Origin: an uncultured Campylobacter sp.
Lineage (GTDB): Bacteria; Campylobacterota; Campylobacteria; Campylobacterales; Campylobacteraceae
DNA: 21,832 nucleotides
Direction: 5' to 3'
NCBI GenBank assembly: GCA_934728065.1
Contig: CAKVDW010000024.1
Location: 1-21,832, forward strand
Under the pieces are notes generated by a model that ran no database searches, had not been told where the DNA came from, and saw nothing but the letters and a program-made list of their open reading frames with translations. Shown one piece after another: positions 1-8,649 of the stretch; positions within the stretch are counted from its first letter, which is position 1, and every line of letters begins with the position of its first letter. Position numbers and translations under genes: made by a program.

Positions 1-995
1 CGGCGTTGTAAAGCTGCGTCTTTTTCAAAGTATTTGCGGTATTCTTTAAGCGTTGTCGCGCCTATGGTGTGTAGCTCGCCACGCGCTAGGGCTGGTTTTA
101 AGATATTTGCTGCGTCCATTGAGCCTTCACTAGCCCCCGCGCCCACAATGGTGTGAATTTCATCGATAAACAAGATGATATTTTTATTTTTTATCACTTC
201 ATTCACCACAGCTTTGAGCCTGTCCTCAAACTCACCCCTATACTTTGCGCCCGCGATTAAAGCGCTCATATCAAGGGCGATGACTCTTTTGTTTTGCAGT
301 GAAGTTGGCACATCTTTTTTGACTATGCGCCCAGCTAATGCCTCGACAATAGCCGTTTTGCCAACTCCCGGTTCGCCAAGCAAAATGGGGTTGTTTTTGG
401 TTTTGCGTATGAGAATTTGCATTAGCCTTTCTATTTCTTCTTCTCTGCCGATGACGGGGTCAAGTTTGCCCTCGCTTGCCTTTGCGCTTAAATCAATGCC
501 AAATTTTTTTAAGCTATCAAGGGTTTCATCGCCCGTTTTACTCTCTATCTTGCGCCCTGCTCGCAAGGATTCAATCTCTTTTTTAAACTCGCTCAAATCC
601 AAAAATTTAGCCAAAATGTCCTTTATAGGCGCTTGCGTGCTGGCTGATAAAAGCCAAGTATCCACAGCTAAAAAGCTGTCTCCATTTGCGCTCATCAATC
701 CTTTTGCGCTTTCAAGTGAGTTGATGAAATCACTGCCAAAACGCACGCTTTCGCGGCTCACATTTGAGCTTGTTGGAAGTTTTGCTATCTTGCTTTTGAT
801 TTCAAGCTCCACAGCCTCTTTTGAAATGTTCATTTTGTTGAAAATTTGATTTAAAAGGCTTGTGCTATCCACACTTAAAGCCCAAAAAAGGTGCAGCGGG
901 GTTATTTCGCTGTTTTTAGAATGTATGGCTAAACTCGCCGCGCTTTCGACATTTGAAAGCATAGAGTCGGTTAAAAAATCTTGTAAATTTGCCAT
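1..995 (-). CDS. clpB: ATP-dependent chaperone ClpB (disaggregase), N-terminal part, cut by window edge
   Basis: The first 331 codons of ClpB, the AAA+ ring that works with DnaK to pull apart protein aggregates in the cytoplasm. Visible parts are an N-terminal Clp repeat domain (about residues 1-145, beginning [11 protein letters not shown]) and the first nucleotide-binding domain with Walker A GEPGVGKT at 207-214, Walker B LFIDEIHT, and the pore-loop region [11 protein letters not shown]. The sequence runs to EKDAALQRR at the window edge, so the coiled-coil middle domain and second AAA+ domain lie outside. The start ATG is preceded by AAGGAC about seven bases upstream. The gene has its own strong promoter and a long leader holding two palindromes. 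The large plus-strand reading frame over this region (175-849) is only its antisense shadow. Confidence 0.97.
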   Translation of the reverse strand, partial: MANLQDFLTDSMLSNVESAASLAIHSKNSEITPLHLFWALSVDSTSLLNQIFNKMNISKEAVELEIKSKIAKLPTSSNVSRESVRFGSDFINSLESAKGLMSANGDSFLAVDTWLLSASTQAPIKDILAKFLDLSEFKKEIESLRAGRKIESKTGDETLDSLKKFGIDLSAKASEGKLDPVIGREEEIERLMQILIRKTKNNPILLGEPGVGKTAIVEALAGRIVKKDVPTSLQNKRVIALDMSALIAGAKYRGEFEDRLKAVVNEVIKNKNIILFIDEIHTIVGAGASEGSMDAANILKPALARGELHTIGATTLKEYRKYFEKDAALQR

Positions 996-1021
996 TTTTT
1001 GTCCTTTGTGTTGAATTTTGC

Positions 1022-1049
1022 TTAAAATTCACTCGTGAGCGAATTTTAA
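1022..1049. promoter_or_regulatory. 28-bp imperfect palindrome in clpB leader, possible heat-shock operator
   Basis: The arms TTAAAATTC and GAATTTTAA enclose ACTCGTGAGC. Only two symmetric pairs fail to match (1031/1040 and the central 1035/1036). It lies between the predicted start of transcription and the clpB ribosome site. Its core resembles neither a clean CIRCE (TTAGCACTC-N9-GAGTGCTAA, HrcA) nor a clean HAIR (CTTGAGT-N7-ACTCAAG, HspR), though ClpB genes in this group are known HspR targets. It could be an operator or an RNA hairpin in the leader. Confidence 0.5.
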
Positions 1050-1063
1050 CCTATATCGGTTAA
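1046..1063. promoter_or_regulatory. 18-bp near-perfect palindrome in clpB leader
   Basis: TTAACCTATATCGGTTAA is symmetric except for one pair (1052/1057). It overlaps the end of the neighbouring 28-bp palindrome by four bases, so the two form a tandem inverted-repeat block in the clpB 5' leader. Its function is unknown; a second operator half-site or a leader hairpin are both possible. Confidence 0.4.
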
Positions 1064-1089
1064 TCATTTTAAACATTTATACAAATGAC

Positions 1090-1118
1090 ATTATATAATT
1101 TTAGTGAGTTAATGTCAA
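1090..1118 (-). promoter_or_regulatory. clpB promoter, full sigma-70 consensus
   Basis: On the minus strand a perfect -35 TTGACA (1113-1118) is followed by 17 bases and a perfect -10 TATAAT (1090-1095). Transcription would start near 1083, giving a leader of roughly 88 bases. Campylobacter promoters usually lack a recognisable -35, so a full consensus suggests an intrinsically strong promoter that would need repression. Confidence 0.8.
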
Positions 1119-1219
1119 GTTTTTTAAATAAAAATTTTAAACTTTATGCAAAATGTTTCGTAAAGACAAAAATTTGTTTTAAAATTGAGATAAATTTATA
1201 AAATATTAAATATAAAATT

Positions 1220-1247
1220 AACAAAGCCTCTTTAAAAAGGCTTTGTT
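1220..1247 (-). terminator. Terminator after dcuB
   Basis: A perfect 10-bp stem, AACAAAGCCT pairing with AGGCTTTGTT, encloses an 8-base loop and begins 13 bases past the dcuB stop. On the minus strand it is followed by a T-rich run (AATTTTATATTT). The plus-strand side is also T-rich, so it may work in both directions. Confidence 0.7.
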
Positions 1248-1259
1248 TTAAAAAGTAGC

Positions 1260-2636
1260 TTATAGGTATCCAGCAAGAGAAGCAATGATATAGCCAAAGA
1301 TACAAGAGGTGATGACACCAACAAGTCCCGGGATAATAAAGCTGTGGTTGATGACGAATTTGCCAATATGCGTTGTGCCTGAGCGGTCAAATTGTATGGT
1401 CGCAAGGTCGCTTGGGTAAGTTGGCAAAATATAATAACCATAGCAAGCTGCTGAAAAAGCTACAATGACAGCTGGACTAACACCTACGGCTAAAGCAATA
1501 GGAACAAATGCAGCTAAAGCTGCAGCTTGTGAATTGACGAATTTAGAAATCAAAAGCAACATTACAGCATAGGTCCAAGGATGTTCTCTAACAACCTCGC
1601 CAAGAGCGGCTTTAAGCATAGGAGTATGCACAGCAAACATAGAATCAGCCATCCACGAAATTCCAAACACCGCTACCATCGCTATCATACCTGATTTGAA
1701 AATCGCGTTTGAGCCTATGTCGCTTACTTTAACCTTAGTAAAGATAACCAAAGCAGCACCAGCCATAAGCATAAACATTTGAATCACAGCCACCATACCC
1801 ATAGGTTTGCCATCAAAACTAGGACGAAATTCTTTAAAGATACCTAAAAAGGCTACAATGGCAATCGCGCCCAAAAATATCCACATTGCCACCCATTCAA
1901 TAGTAGGCAACTTCACACCCAAAAGCGTTTTGTTTTCGCCATAAACATACTCTTTGAATTTTGGGTCCTTGAGTTTTTCTTGGAATTCAGGGTCCTTGTC
2001 TAAGTCCTTGCCCCGAAACCACGAGAAAATGCCCACAGCCAAAACACCCACAGCACCAGCTGGAATGGTGATTTGCAGCAAATTTATGTAGCCATCAAAG
2101 CCATCCATATGTGGCACGCCTTCAGCCAAAAGCATAGCTGTAAGTGAAACCACAGCCACGCTCACAGGCGAGCAAATAATTCCCATTTGTGATGAAATAG
2201 ATGAAGCTGCCATAGGGCGTTCTGGTCGAATGCCGTTTTTGATGGCTATGTCGTAGATGATAGGCATCATCGTATAAACCACATGCCCTGTGCCGCAAAG
2301 TATGGTGAGAAACCAAGTAACAAAGGGCGCGAGTATAGTCAAAAACTTTGGATTTCGCCTTAAAATGCGCTCTGCAATTTGCAGCATCACATCAAGCCCA
2401 CCGCTAGCAAGCAGCGTAGCACTAGCCGTTACCACACAAAGTATGGTAAAGATAACATCAGTTGCTGGCTTACCCGGTTTTACATCAAAACCAAAACTTA
2501 GCACAAATATACCGATACCGCCGAGTAATCCAAGCGCGATACCGCCTTTTCTTGCCCCGTAAAAGAGACAAATCAGCACGATGATAAGCTGTATAGCAAA
2601 CTGTTTGCCATCGCTTAATGAAGTCAAAAACTCCAT
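1260..2636 (-). CDS. dcuB: Anaerobic C4-dicarboxylate antiporter DcuB
   Basis: An inner-membrane carrier of 458 residues that exchanges C4-dicarboxylates (fumarate, malate or aspartate in, succinate out) to feed fumarate respiration. It matches the DcuB branch rather than Dcu[19 protein letters not shown] near the start, [46 protein letters not shown], the cytoplasmic FRGKDLDKD segment, and the C-terminal [20 protein letters not shown]. About ten or more hydrophobic segments are visible and the length is normal for the family. A start 11 codons upstream is open, but the ATG chosen here has a strong AAAAGGAGAA ribosome site seven bases before it. It is transcribed alone, with its own -10 box and terminator. 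Confidence 0.95.
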   Translation of the reverse strand: MEFLTSLSDGKQFAIQLIIVLICLFYGARKGGIALGLLGGIGIFVLSFGFDVKPGKPATDVIFTILCVVTASATLLASGGLDVMLQIAERILRRNPKFLTILAPFVTWFLTILCGTGHVVYTMMPIIYDIAIKNGIRPERPMAASSISSQMGIICSPVSVAVVSLTAMLLAEGVPHMDGFDGYINLLQITIPAGAVGVLAVGIFSWFRGKDLDKDPEFQEKLKDPKFKEYVYGENKTLLGVKLPTIEWVAMWIFLGAIAIVAFLGIFKEFRPSFDGKPMGMVAVIQMFMLMAGAALVIFTKVKVSDIGSNAIFKSGMIAMVAVFGISWMADSMFAVHTPMLKAALGEVVREHPWTYAVMLLLISKFVNSQAAALAAFVPIALAVGVSPAVIVAFSAACYGYYILPTYPSDLATIQFDRSGTTHIGKFVINHSFIIPGLVGVITSCIFGYIIASLAGYL

Positions 2637-2675
2637 AAATTCTCCTTTTGTTAGATTTTTATTTAACAAGACGAG

Positions 2676-2681
2676 ATTATA
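2676..2681 (-). promoter_or_regulatory. dcuB -10 box
   Basis: TATAAT on the minus strand, 39 bases upstream of the dcuB start and preceded by a T/A-rich tract. No convincing -35 is present, which is usual for this group. Confidence 0.55.
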
Positions 2682-2752
2682 CCCTATATTATTTTAAATA
2701 AAACTTAAATGTGTTAAGTGTAGAGAGGAGTAAAATTTATTTTTGCGTTAAA

Positions 2753-2774
2753 ACCTAGACTTGAAAGTCTAGGT
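2753..2774 (-). terminator. Terminator after sodC
   Basis: The perfect inverted repeat ACCTAGACTT / AAGTCTAGGT sits nine bases past the sodC stop. On the minus strand it runs into TTTTAACG, a short T run. The G+C of the lower stem and its position make a factor-independent terminator likely. Confidence 0.7.
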
Positions 2775-2783
2775 AAAAAGGGA

Positions 2784-3323
2784 TTATTTGATAACGCCAC
2801 AAGCCATTCTTGCACCACCACCGCCAAGTGCTGCTGGGTGGTCGCTGTGATTATCTCCACCAAAGTGAATCATTAAAGCGTGTTTTTTGATTTCTTTGAT
2901 ATCTTTAAGTTTAGGAGCTAATACAGGATTATTTGCATTGCCGTCCTTATCCACATATAAGGCTGGCAAATCGCCCTTGTGTCCTTTATCGTCCCAAGGT
3001 AAAGAGTGATTAGTGGTTTGTTCAGGGTCCCAGTGTCCGCCTGCTTTCATTCCAAGCCCTTTGTCAGTCGCACCACAGTCAGCATTTTCGTGGATATGAA
3101 AGCCGTGAATTCCAGCTTCTAAACCTTTAAGATTTGGAAAAAATGCCACACCATAAGGGGTTTGCACGGCGACAATTTCACCTGCATTCTTATTTTTCTT
3201 TTGGTCTAAAATTTGCATTTTAATAACCAAGTGTCCCTTAACCGACTTTGGGTTAAAAACCTCATTGTTAGCCCCAAAGAGCAACGCTGTTAAAGCCATA
3301 GAACCTAAAAGTATCTTTTTCAT
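2784..3323 (-). CDS. sodC: Cu/Zn superoxide dismutase, periplasmic
   Basis: SodC dismutates superoxide to hydrogen peroxide and oxygen outside the cytoplasm. The 179-residue precursor has an N-terminal signal peptide (about 1-18, KK followed by a hydrophobic stretch ending LFGA). All metal ligands are visible: copper H76 and H78 (GFHIHE), bridging H97 (GGHWDP), copper H153 (MIHFGGDN); zinc H106, H115 and D118 (GHKGDLP). The disulfide pair is C83 and C175, and the family signature [12 protein letters not shown] ends the protein. The length is normal for bacterial SodC. A GGAT ribosome site precedes the ATG. It stands alone between its own -10 box and a clear terminator. Many thermotolerant Campylobacter rely on cytoplasmic SodB; a SodC adds protection against superoxide from outside the cell. 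Confidence 0.96.
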   Translation of the reverse strand: MKKILLGSMALTALLFGANNEVFNPKSVKGHLVIKMQILDQKKNKNAGEIVAVQTPYGVAFFPNLKGLEAGIHGFHIHENADCGATDKGLGMKAGGHWDPEQTTNHSLPWDDKGHKGDLPALYVDKDGNANNPVLAPKLKDIKEIKKHALMIHFGGDNHSDHPAALGGGGARMACGVIK

Positions 3324-3357
3324 ACTTTAATCCTTTCATAATAAATTTTGCAAGTCA

Positions 3358-3363
3358 ATTATA
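3358..3363 (-). promoter_or_regulatory. sodC -10 box
   Basis: TATAAT on the minus strand, placed to give a leader of about 28 bases before the sodC ATG. No clear -35 is seen. Confidence 0.5.
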
Positions 3364-3392
3364 ATGAAATTTATTAAATGCTTTGTGAAATT

Positions 3393-4304
3393 TTATCTTT
3401 TTCTATATACATCAAAAGCCACAAGAGCGCCAGAAAGCAAGATGAGAGCTATGCCAAAACTTGGCAAGAAATTTGGAAAAGCATCACCGAGCAAAACACC
3501 AAAAAATAAGCTCCAAATGATACGCATATAAGCTATGGGAGAGACTATGCCCGGTGGAGCAAACATATAAGATTTTGTCATCAACCACTGCCCTATCGCA
3601 CCTGTGATGCCTGTAAGAACGAAAAGTCCCCACGCTAAAAGGCTTGGCATTATAAAACCACCCATTTTATCTATATCCACAAGCATTCCAAACGCTCCCA
3701 CCAAAGACATAGTAATGCCATACCACGCCACGACAGCCCCACTTGTATAAAACTGCTTTAAAGTGTGAATGGTAAAAAACGCAAAAGCCGCACAAATAGC
3801 CCCGATAATGCCTAAAAAAGCATTAATGAAAGGGATATTGCTTTGTTCTGGATTTGCCACAAGCAACACGCCTAAAAAACCTATAAGAGTAGCGATGATG
3901 ACAAAAAAACTTGGTTTTTTCTTAGTAAAAAAGGACAAAAATACAACAAAAATTGGTGTTGATTGCAAAAATGCCGTAGCTATGCCAAGTGGAATGGTGG
4001 CAAAATTATAATACGCTATACTTACAGCCACTCCGCCCAAAACTCCACGAACAAATATATGCTTTAAACCACCTTTTTTCTTTGCCCTTAACTTTGGGGC
4101 TTGAAAACTTGGTATATAATGTTTAAGCAAGGAAGCAAAAGCGACTAAACTCCACATAGACAGCAACATAAAAAAAGCCCTAAAAAAGACATTTTCCATA
4201 GATGAGTAGCCCATTAAATTAAGATATTTCACAAGGGCATTCATCAGGGCAAAAAAAATGGTTGAGATGAGCATTAAAATAATGCCCTTTGTTAGCGCAT
4301 TCAA
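3393..4304 (-). CDS. EamA/DMT-family inner-membrane transporter
   Basis: A permease of the drug/metabolite transporter superfamily, 303 residues with about ten hydrophobic helices in two EamA repeats. The first begins ALTKGIILMLISTIFFALMN; the second begins NAFLGIIGAICAAFAFFTIH. Motifs typical of the family include FRAFF, IPLGIATAFLQSTPIFV and the C-terminal MRIIWSLFFGVLLGD. The substrate cannot be told from sequence. No ATG is available. A TTG at 4328 is open but lies upstream of the likely transcription start (-10 TGCTAGAAT at 4329-4334) and has no ribosome site. The TTG at 4304 has AAAGGA seven bases before it and is chosen. Its 3' end lies 69 bases before sodC, which has its own promoter. 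Confidence 0.85.
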   Translation of the reverse strand: MNALTKGIILMLISTIFFALMNALVKYLNLMGYSSMENVFFRAFFMLLSMWSLVAFASLLKHYIPSFQAPKLRAKKKGGLKHIFVRGVLGGVAVSIAYYNFATIPLGIATAFLQSTPIFVVFLSFFTKKKPSFFVIIATLIGFLGVLLVANPEQSNIPFINAFLGIIGAICAAFAFFTIHTLKQFYTSGAVVAWYGITMSLVGAFGMLVDIDKMGGFIMPSLLAWGLFVLTGITGAIGQWLMTKSYMFAPPGIVSPIAYMRIIWSLFFGVLLGDAFPNFLPSFGIALILLSGALVAFDVYRKR

Positions 4305-4328
4305 AGCCTTGTCCTTTCCTTTTGGCAA

Positions 4329-4334
4329 ATTCTA
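4329..4334 (-). promoter_or_regulatory. -10 box of the DMT transporter gene (extended type)
   Basis: TAGAAT preceded by TGC on the minus strand (TGCTAGAAT). Transcription would begin near 4322, leaving about 18 leader bases that contain the AAAGGA ribosome site. This placement argues for the TTG start at 4304 over the one at 4328. Confidence 0.45.
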
Positions 4335-4392
4335 GCATTTTTTGGGCTTTTATATCAAGTTTGCTAAATTTATCATAAGTTACAAAAGACTA

Positions 4393-5280
4393 TCACCTTG
4401 CTAGCAAGTCTTTAAGGCTTTTTCGCACATCTTTGCCCTCTAAAATCATTGCTACTTCGCGCACTATGGGCGTGTAAATGTCCTCTTTTTGCGCGATTTG
4501 GCGCACCGCAAAGGCTGTGGGTATGCCCTCTACAACCTCTTTTAACTCACTTACAATCTCATCTTTGCTTTTACCCTTTGCGAGCAAAAGTCCTGCGCGA
4601 AAGTTGCGCGAAAGCGTGCTTGAAGCGGTTAAAAACAAATCTCCCGCCCCGCTTAAACCCAAAAAAGTCTCCTCTTTTGCGCCAAATTTCGCCCCAAAGC
4701 GGTGCATTTCGATAAGCCCGCGCGCGATTAAACTTGCCCTTGCGTTGTTGCCAAGCCCTAGCCCTTCGCAAATGCCGCTTGCGATGGCAAGGACATTTTT
4801 ATACGCCCCGCAAATCTCCGCCCCACGCACATCATCCCCCGCATAAGCCTTAATGAAATCTGGAAAAAAGCCCACAAACTCTTCACAAAGTGCGCGCTCA
4901 AAACCGCTCACGCACAAGGCACAAGGCAAGCCCTGCATCACCTCAGCCGCAAAGCTCGGACCGCTTAAAACGCAAAAATTGCGCTTATCCACAAAGTCCA
5001 AAAAAATCTCATCCAAAAAGCGGCAACTCGCCGTGTCAATGCCCTTTGAGGCAAGTAGGATTTTTTGTCCCTTGTTTTTAAAATGCTCTTTTAGCCACGC
5101 CGCGATTCCTTGTGCTGAGAGCGCAAAAACCAAATACTCGCAATTTAGCGCCTCGTCAATGCTTACGAAATTTGGCAAATCTTTTTTGTGCGGCGAAGTG
5201 ATAAGACAAGTTTGCTTTTGCGAAAAGGCAAAGTGCAAACCCTGCCCCCATTTCCCCGCTCCGATAACTGCTATGCTCAT
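4393..5280 (-). CDS. gpsA: NAD(P)-dependent glycerol-3-phosphate dehydrogenase
   Basis: GpsA reduces dihydroxyacetone phosphate to sn-glycerol 3-phosphate, the backbone for phospholipids, in the cytoplasm. The 295-residue protein starts with the nucleotide-binding turn VIGAGKWG (5-12). It keeps the substrate-site block: SGPSFAAEV (107-114), catalytic K161 in CGAYKNVLAIASG, and GNNARASLIARGL from 177. It is slightly shorter than the 330 residues of the E. coli enzyme, as is common in this group. AGGAC lies just upstream of the ATG. It is the last gene of a gatB-led minus-strand run, 48 bases after the nuclease-like gene. In C. jejuni gatB and gpsA are, as I recall, direct neighbours, so the gene between them here looks inserted. 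Several GC-rich plus-strand frames across it (4449-5350) are antisense shadows. Confidence 0.96.
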   Translation of the reverse strand: MSIAVIGAGKWGQGLHFAFSQKQTCLITSPHKKDLPNFVSIDEALNCEYLVFALSAQGIAAWLKEHFKNKGQKILLASKGIDTASCRFLDEIFLDFVDKRNFCVLSGPSFAAEVMQGLPCALCVSGFERALCEEFVGFFPDFIKAYAGDDVRGAEICGAYKNVLAIASGICEGLGLGNNARASLIARGLIEMHRFGAKFGAKEETFLGLSGAGDLFLTASSTLSRNFRAGLLLAKGKSKDEIVSELKEVVEGIPTAFAVRQIAQKEDIYTPIVREVAMILEGKDVRKSLKDLLAR

Positions 5281-5328
5281 TTTTAGTCCTAAATTTATTG
5301 CTGAATTTTTGTTGTTAAAGTTAGCATT

Positions 5329-6060
5329 TTACACCCCAAAAAGCCATTGATTATCTTTAAGTCCGCTTGCAACAAAGTGGTCGTAAGTTTTTAACATTTC
5401 ATCATAATCAACAAATTGAAAAAAGTCTTTTTTGTCTCTATAAATTTCAAGCTCTAAATTCTGCTCGAATTTCTTATAGTGAATTTGTGGGGCGACAATG
5501 TAAAATTTAGTGGCAAAGGCTTTAAGTTGTAAGCAGCGATTAAAAGCGTTGTTGAGTGTAGAAACGCTATCTACGACTTCAAACGCACATTGTGGAAAAG
5601 CGCATTTTGCATTGTTAAACCATAAAACATCAATGCGTTTAACTTCATTTGTGATTTCTTTATAAGTAAAATTTGGCACAATCTTTAAATTTGCAATGTC
5701 TTTTAAATACACATTGTCTCGGTAAAGTTTTGATGGGTCAGCCGTATATGTTAGGTAATTTCTCGCATTGCCAAGTTCAAGGCAAATTCCTTGCATAAAA
5801 GAGTGCATTTTAACTTTTTCATTTGCCTTTGGCAAAGGATTTTCCTTATACTCTTTTAAGGCATAAATGCTAAGCCCTATCTTTTTAAAGCGGCTACCCT
5901 CTCTCAATTCCCTGTATAACACGCCACGAATACCAGCTTCCCATTCTTTGTTCTCTTTGGCTTTGGGGTAAAATTTTTGAATTTTGTTATAAATTGTGCT
6001 TAAATTTGCACTTCCTCCATTTTGTTTTAATACGCGTTCTATTGCCTCAACTTTTGTCAT
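5329..6060 (-). CDS. HARE-HTH winged-helix protein with a restriction-nuclease-like C-terminal domain
   Basis: A 243-residue protein of unknown function. Residues 1-72 (MTKVEAIERVLKQNGGSANL... FKKIGLSIYAL) look like a HARE-HTH winged helix, found fused to restriction enzymes and DNA-associated proteins. Residues 105-225 resemble a PD-(D/E)XK fold: KRIDVLWF with D144, then CAFEVVDSVSTL with E161, then FNRCLQLKAF and FYIVAPQIHYKKF. The usual form of this second motif is FEVE or ExK; here the third position is V163, so activity is doubtful. There is no neighbouring methylase. An in-frame GTG at 6081 touches the gatB stop, but the ATG at 6060 fits the domain start better; neither ribosome site is strong. 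It is probably cotranscribed with gatB and gpsA. The assignment rests on motif memory, not a search. Confidence 0.7.
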   Translation of the reverse strand: MTKVEAIERVLKQNGGSANLSTIYNKIQKFYPKAKENKEWEAGIRGVLYRELREGSRFKKIGLSIYALKEYKENPLPKANEKVKMHSFMQGICLELGNARNYLTYTADPSKLYRDNVYLKDIANLKIVPNFTYKEITNEVKRIDVLWFNNAKCAFPQCAFEVVDSVSTLNNAFNRCLQLKAFATKFYIVAPQIHYKKFEQNLELEIYRDKKDFFQFVDYDEMLKTYDHFVASGLKDNQWLFGV

Positions 6061-6080
6061 TTTCTGCCCCAAAATTCGCA

Positions 6081-7499
6081 CTATCCTAGTTTTGCTTTCA
6101 AAATTTCATTAACCTTTGCAGGGTTAAACGCGCCCTTGCCCTCTTTCATCACCTGCCCCACAAAAAAGCCAAAGAGTTTGTCCTTGCCCGCTTTAAATTC
6201 AGCCACCTTGTCCGCATTTGCCGCCAAAACCGCCTCCGCAATCGCAATAATCGCCCCATCATCGCTTACTTGTTTAAGTCCTAGCTTTTCAACCGCCTCA
6301 TCAACGCTTGCGGCGGTGTTTTCAAAGACAAAGGCAAGCACTTCTTTTGCAGCTTTGCCCGAAACCGTGCCATCTTCGATACGAGCGATTAAATCGCCAA
6401 GTTTTTGGGCATCAACGGGCGAATTTTCTATACTCAAATCCCCTTTTAAAAGCCCCATAAGCTCAGTAGTGAGCCACGAAACGCAAAGTTTTGGGCTTAA
6501 CTTCCTTGCGATAAGGCTTTCAAAAAAGCGGCTCATCTCTAAACTCGAAATAAGCACCTCCGCATCGCTTTCTTTGACGCTTAAATCCTTAATGTAACGA
6601 GCTTTTTTCTCATCGGGCAGCTCTGGGATAGCTATTTCAAGCATATCAGGCGTTAGCACCACAGGCAAAAGGTCAGGTTCAGGGAAATAGCGATACTCAG
6701 CACTATCTTCTTTGCCCCGCATTGAGCGCGTGGTTAAGTTCGTGGTGTTGAAAAGGCGCGTTTCTTGCACCACTTCACGCTCATAAGTGCCGTCCTCCCA
6801 CGCCACACTTTGCCTTTGCACCTCATAATCAATAGCCTTTTGGATAAAGCGAAAAGAGTTGAGATTTTTTATCTCCACGCGTGTGTAAAGCTTGCTGTCG
6901 CCCTTTGGACGAATGCTGACATTTGCATCGCAACGAAAACTACCCTCTTGCATATTTGCGTCTGAAATGTCTAAAAATCGTATGATAGAATGAAGTTTTT
7001 TAAGGTAAGCTACCGCTTCATCGGAGCTGCGAAGCTCTGGTTCGCTTACGATTTCAAGCAGCGGCGTGCCTGAGCGGTTTAAATCCACTTTGGAGACTGA
7101 ATTTTCGTGGATATTTTTGCCCGCATCCTCTTCTAAATGCGCTCTTGTAATGCCTATGCGTTTGTTTTGTCCGTCAATGTTGATGAAAAGCTCGCCGCCC
7201 TCGACTATGGGGACATCAAATTGCGAAATTTGATAAGCCTTTGGCAAATCGGGGTAAAAATAATTTTTGCGGTTGAAAATGCTGGTTTTGTTGATACGAG
7301 CGTTGATTGCCTTGCCAAAGGCTACGGCTTTGCGCACGGCTTGTTCATTTAGCACGGGCAAGGCGCCGGGCAAGGCTAGGCAAGTGGGGCAGACATTGAC
7401 ATTTGGCTTTTCGCCAAAGCTCGTAGCACAAGAACAAAAAATTTTGCTTTTGGTGTTAAGCTGGGTATGCACCTCTAAACCGATAACGACTTCAAACAT
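6081..7499 (-). CDS. gatB: Asp-tRNA(Asn)/Glu-tRNA(Gln) amidotransferase subunit B
   Basis: GatB is the tRNA-binding kinase/amidase-transfer subunit of GatCAB, which converts Glu-tRNA(Gln) to Gln-tRNA(Gln) and Asp-tRNA(Asn) to Asn-tRNA(Asn) in bacteria lacking the direct synthetases. The 472-residue protein has the normal length. It shows the opening [18 protein letters not shown], the zinc cysteines C22, C24, C37 and C40 (FCSC and CPTC), [34 protein letters not shown] and [10 protein letters not shown]. The C-terminal YqeY-like tail domain ends [35 protein letters not shown] precedes the ATG. It heads the run to the nuclease-like gene and gpsA. Its partner gatC is encoded separately at 20642. 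Confidence 0.98.
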   Translation of the reverse strand: MFEVVIGLEVHTQLNTKSKIFCSCATSFGEKPNVNVCPTCLALPGALPVLNEQAVRKAVAFGKAINARINKTSIFNRKNYFYPDLPKAYQISQFDVPIVEGGELFINIDGQNKRIGITRAHLEEDAGKNIHENSVSKVDLNRSGTPLLEIVSEPELRSSDEAVAYLKKLHSIIRFLDISDANMQEGSFRCDANVSIRPKGDSKLYTRVEIKNLNSFRFIQKAIDYEVQRQSVAWEDGTYEREVVQETRLFNTTNLTTRSMRGKEDSAEYRYFPEPDLLPVVLTPDMLEIAIPELPDEKKARYIKDLSVKESDAEVLISSLEMSRFFESLIARKLSPKLCVSWLTTELMGLLKGDLSIENSPVDAQKLGDLIARIEDGTVSGKAAKEVLAFVFENTAASVDEAVEKLGLKQVSDDGAIIAIAEAVLAANADKVAEFKAGKDKLFGFFVGQVMKEGKGAFNPAKVNEILKAKLG

Positions 7500-7667
7500 T
7501 GTTTTTCCTTTTTTTGGGCTTGGTTTTTGGTGGTTTTTGTCGCAAAACTCGCTTAATTAAATCCACTCAAATCCTACACCTTGTCATTTTAATTTATAAA
7601 CACTTAAAATTGTTGTTTTCTTGCAAAATTTGCCGTTTTAAATTTTGTCAAAATTTTGCTCTTAATC

Positions 7668-7856
7668 TTAGCTTAACTTTTGTTGCAGTTCATAATTTTC
7701 CACAAGCAAAATGCCAATAATCAGCACAAAAAGTCCCGGCATAGCACCCAAGCACAAATGAGCAAGTGAAAAATTATTCATCATAAAAAAATACAAAGCA
7801 CCAAACAAAAAAAGGGCAAAGCCAACGCCTTTTAAAAACTCATAAAAGTATATCAA
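7668..7856 (-). CDS. Small inner-membrane protein translated in series with atpB
   Basis: A 62-residue hydrophobic protein with two predicted membrane helices (about 9-27 and 31-53) and a short polar tail ([10 protein letters not shown]). It begins at a TTG codon (7854-7856) that overlaps the atpB stop as TTGA, with GAGGGG just before it inside atpB, so it is probably made by coupled translation. A small membrane protein next to atpB is a conserved arrangement in Campylobacter. Its function is unknown; the position suggests a link to the ATP synthase membrane sector, but that is inference. It has no ATG alternative that keeps the first helix. Confidence 0.75.
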   Translation of the reverse strand: MIYFYEFLKGVGFALFLFGALYFFMMNNFSLAHLCLGAMPGLFVLIIGILLVENYELQQKLS

Positions 7857-8533
7857 TGCCCCTCGCTAATCGCTGTTGCACCAGCTAAATACACATAGGT
7901 GAGTATCATAAAAATAAAGGTTTGTAAAAACGCCATAAAGGTAAGCAAAACATAAGCTGGAAGTGGAGCTATCCAAGGAACTAAGGCTAAAATTACCGCT
8001 AAAAACAAATCGTCCCCTTTGATATTACCAAAAAGACGGAAAGAAAGCGAAATTACGCGTGAAAAGTGTGAGACGATTTCTATGGGAAACATAAGCGGAG
8101 CAATAGCTGGAACAGGTCCCATAAAATGCGAAAAGTATTTAAAAAAGCCTTGTGCGCGAATACCCTCAAAATGATAATATACAAAAACCGTAATCGCCAT
8201 AGTTGCAGTTAAATTCAAGCTCGCTGTGGGTGCTTCAAAGCCCGGTATTATGCCTATCATATTGCTAAAAAACACGATGAAGCCTATCGTAGCGACCAAA
8301 GGCAAATATTTTCTTGCTGCTTCCTCGCTCCCCATAGTGTCGCGTCCCATACTCACAACGCCTTCTAAATAAGCCTCAGCTAAATTTTGAACGCCACGCG
8401 GCACGAGCTGCATAGAGCTTGTTGCCATTTTGGCTAACACCACAGAGATGATAGCGACTAAGCCTAAATGAAAAAAGTAAGCAAAAGTGTGGCTTGAGTC
8501 TATAAAAGAACTGAATAAAAACAAATCTTTCAT
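7853..8533 (-). CDS. atpB: ATP synthase Fo subunit a
   Basis: Subunit a forms the proton half-channels against the c-ring of ATP synthase in the inner membrane. The 226-residue protein has the essential arginine at R166 in [17 protein letters not shown], the conserved [18 protein letters not shown] near the start, [11 protein letters not shown], and [16 protein letters not shown] at the end. The length is typical of epsilonproteobacteria. An upstream in-frame start is open at 8548, but MKDLFLF at 8533 matches the known family start and has TAGGA seven bases upstream. As in other Campylobacter, it is separate from the F1 genes. A TTTTGCTATAAT promoter precedes it. Confidence 0.96.
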   Translation of the reverse strand: MKDLFLFSSFIDSSHTFAYFFHLGLVAIISVVLAKMATSSMQLVPRGVQNLAEAYLEGVVSMGRDTMGSEEAARKYLPLVATIGFIVFFSNMIGIIPGFEAPTASLNLTATMAITVFVYYHFEGIRAQGFFKYFSHFMGPVPAIAPLMFPIEIVSHFSRVISLSFRLFGNIKGDDLFLAVILALVPWIAPLPAYVLLTFMAFLQTFIFMILTYVYLAGATAISEGH

Positions 8534-8561
8534 CGTATATCCTAGCAAAAAAATTATCTTT

Positions 8562-8567
8562 ATTATA
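8562..8567 (-). promoter_or_regulatory. atpB -10 box (extended)
   Basis: Minus-strand TTTTGCTATAAT ahead of atpB, the classic sigma-70 form for this group: a T run, then TGC and TATAAT. It gives a leader of about 22 bases. Confidence 0.6.
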
Positions 8568-8649
8568 GCAAAATTTACTTAAATTTTAATTTATTTTACT
8601 AAAAATACGAATTTAAATTATAAGATTTGTTTATATGGATAAAAGGCTA

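Noticed and set aside
175..849. 224-codon open frame on the plus strand
   Set aside because: It is the antisense shadow of clpB; the minus strand carries full ClpB motifs and the plus translation resembles no protein.
4397..4408. Perfect palindrome CTTGCTAGCAAG at the end of gpsA
   Set aside because: It is coding sequence (LLAR), has no loop, and the following T run is short; too weak to call a terminator.
4449..5350. Several plus-strand open frames over gpsA
   Set aside because: They lie wholly or mostly antisense to gpsA in a GC-richer patch, without ribosome sites or protein-like composition.
5329..6060. Naming the nuclease-like protein HrgA
   Set aside because: Helicobacter and Campylobacter carry genes called hrgA, but I could not confirm that this sequence is that family, so no symbol is given.
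6136..7560. Plus-strand frames over gatB, including 6136-6597 and 7267-7560
   Set aside because: Antisense shadows of a fully convincing gatB.
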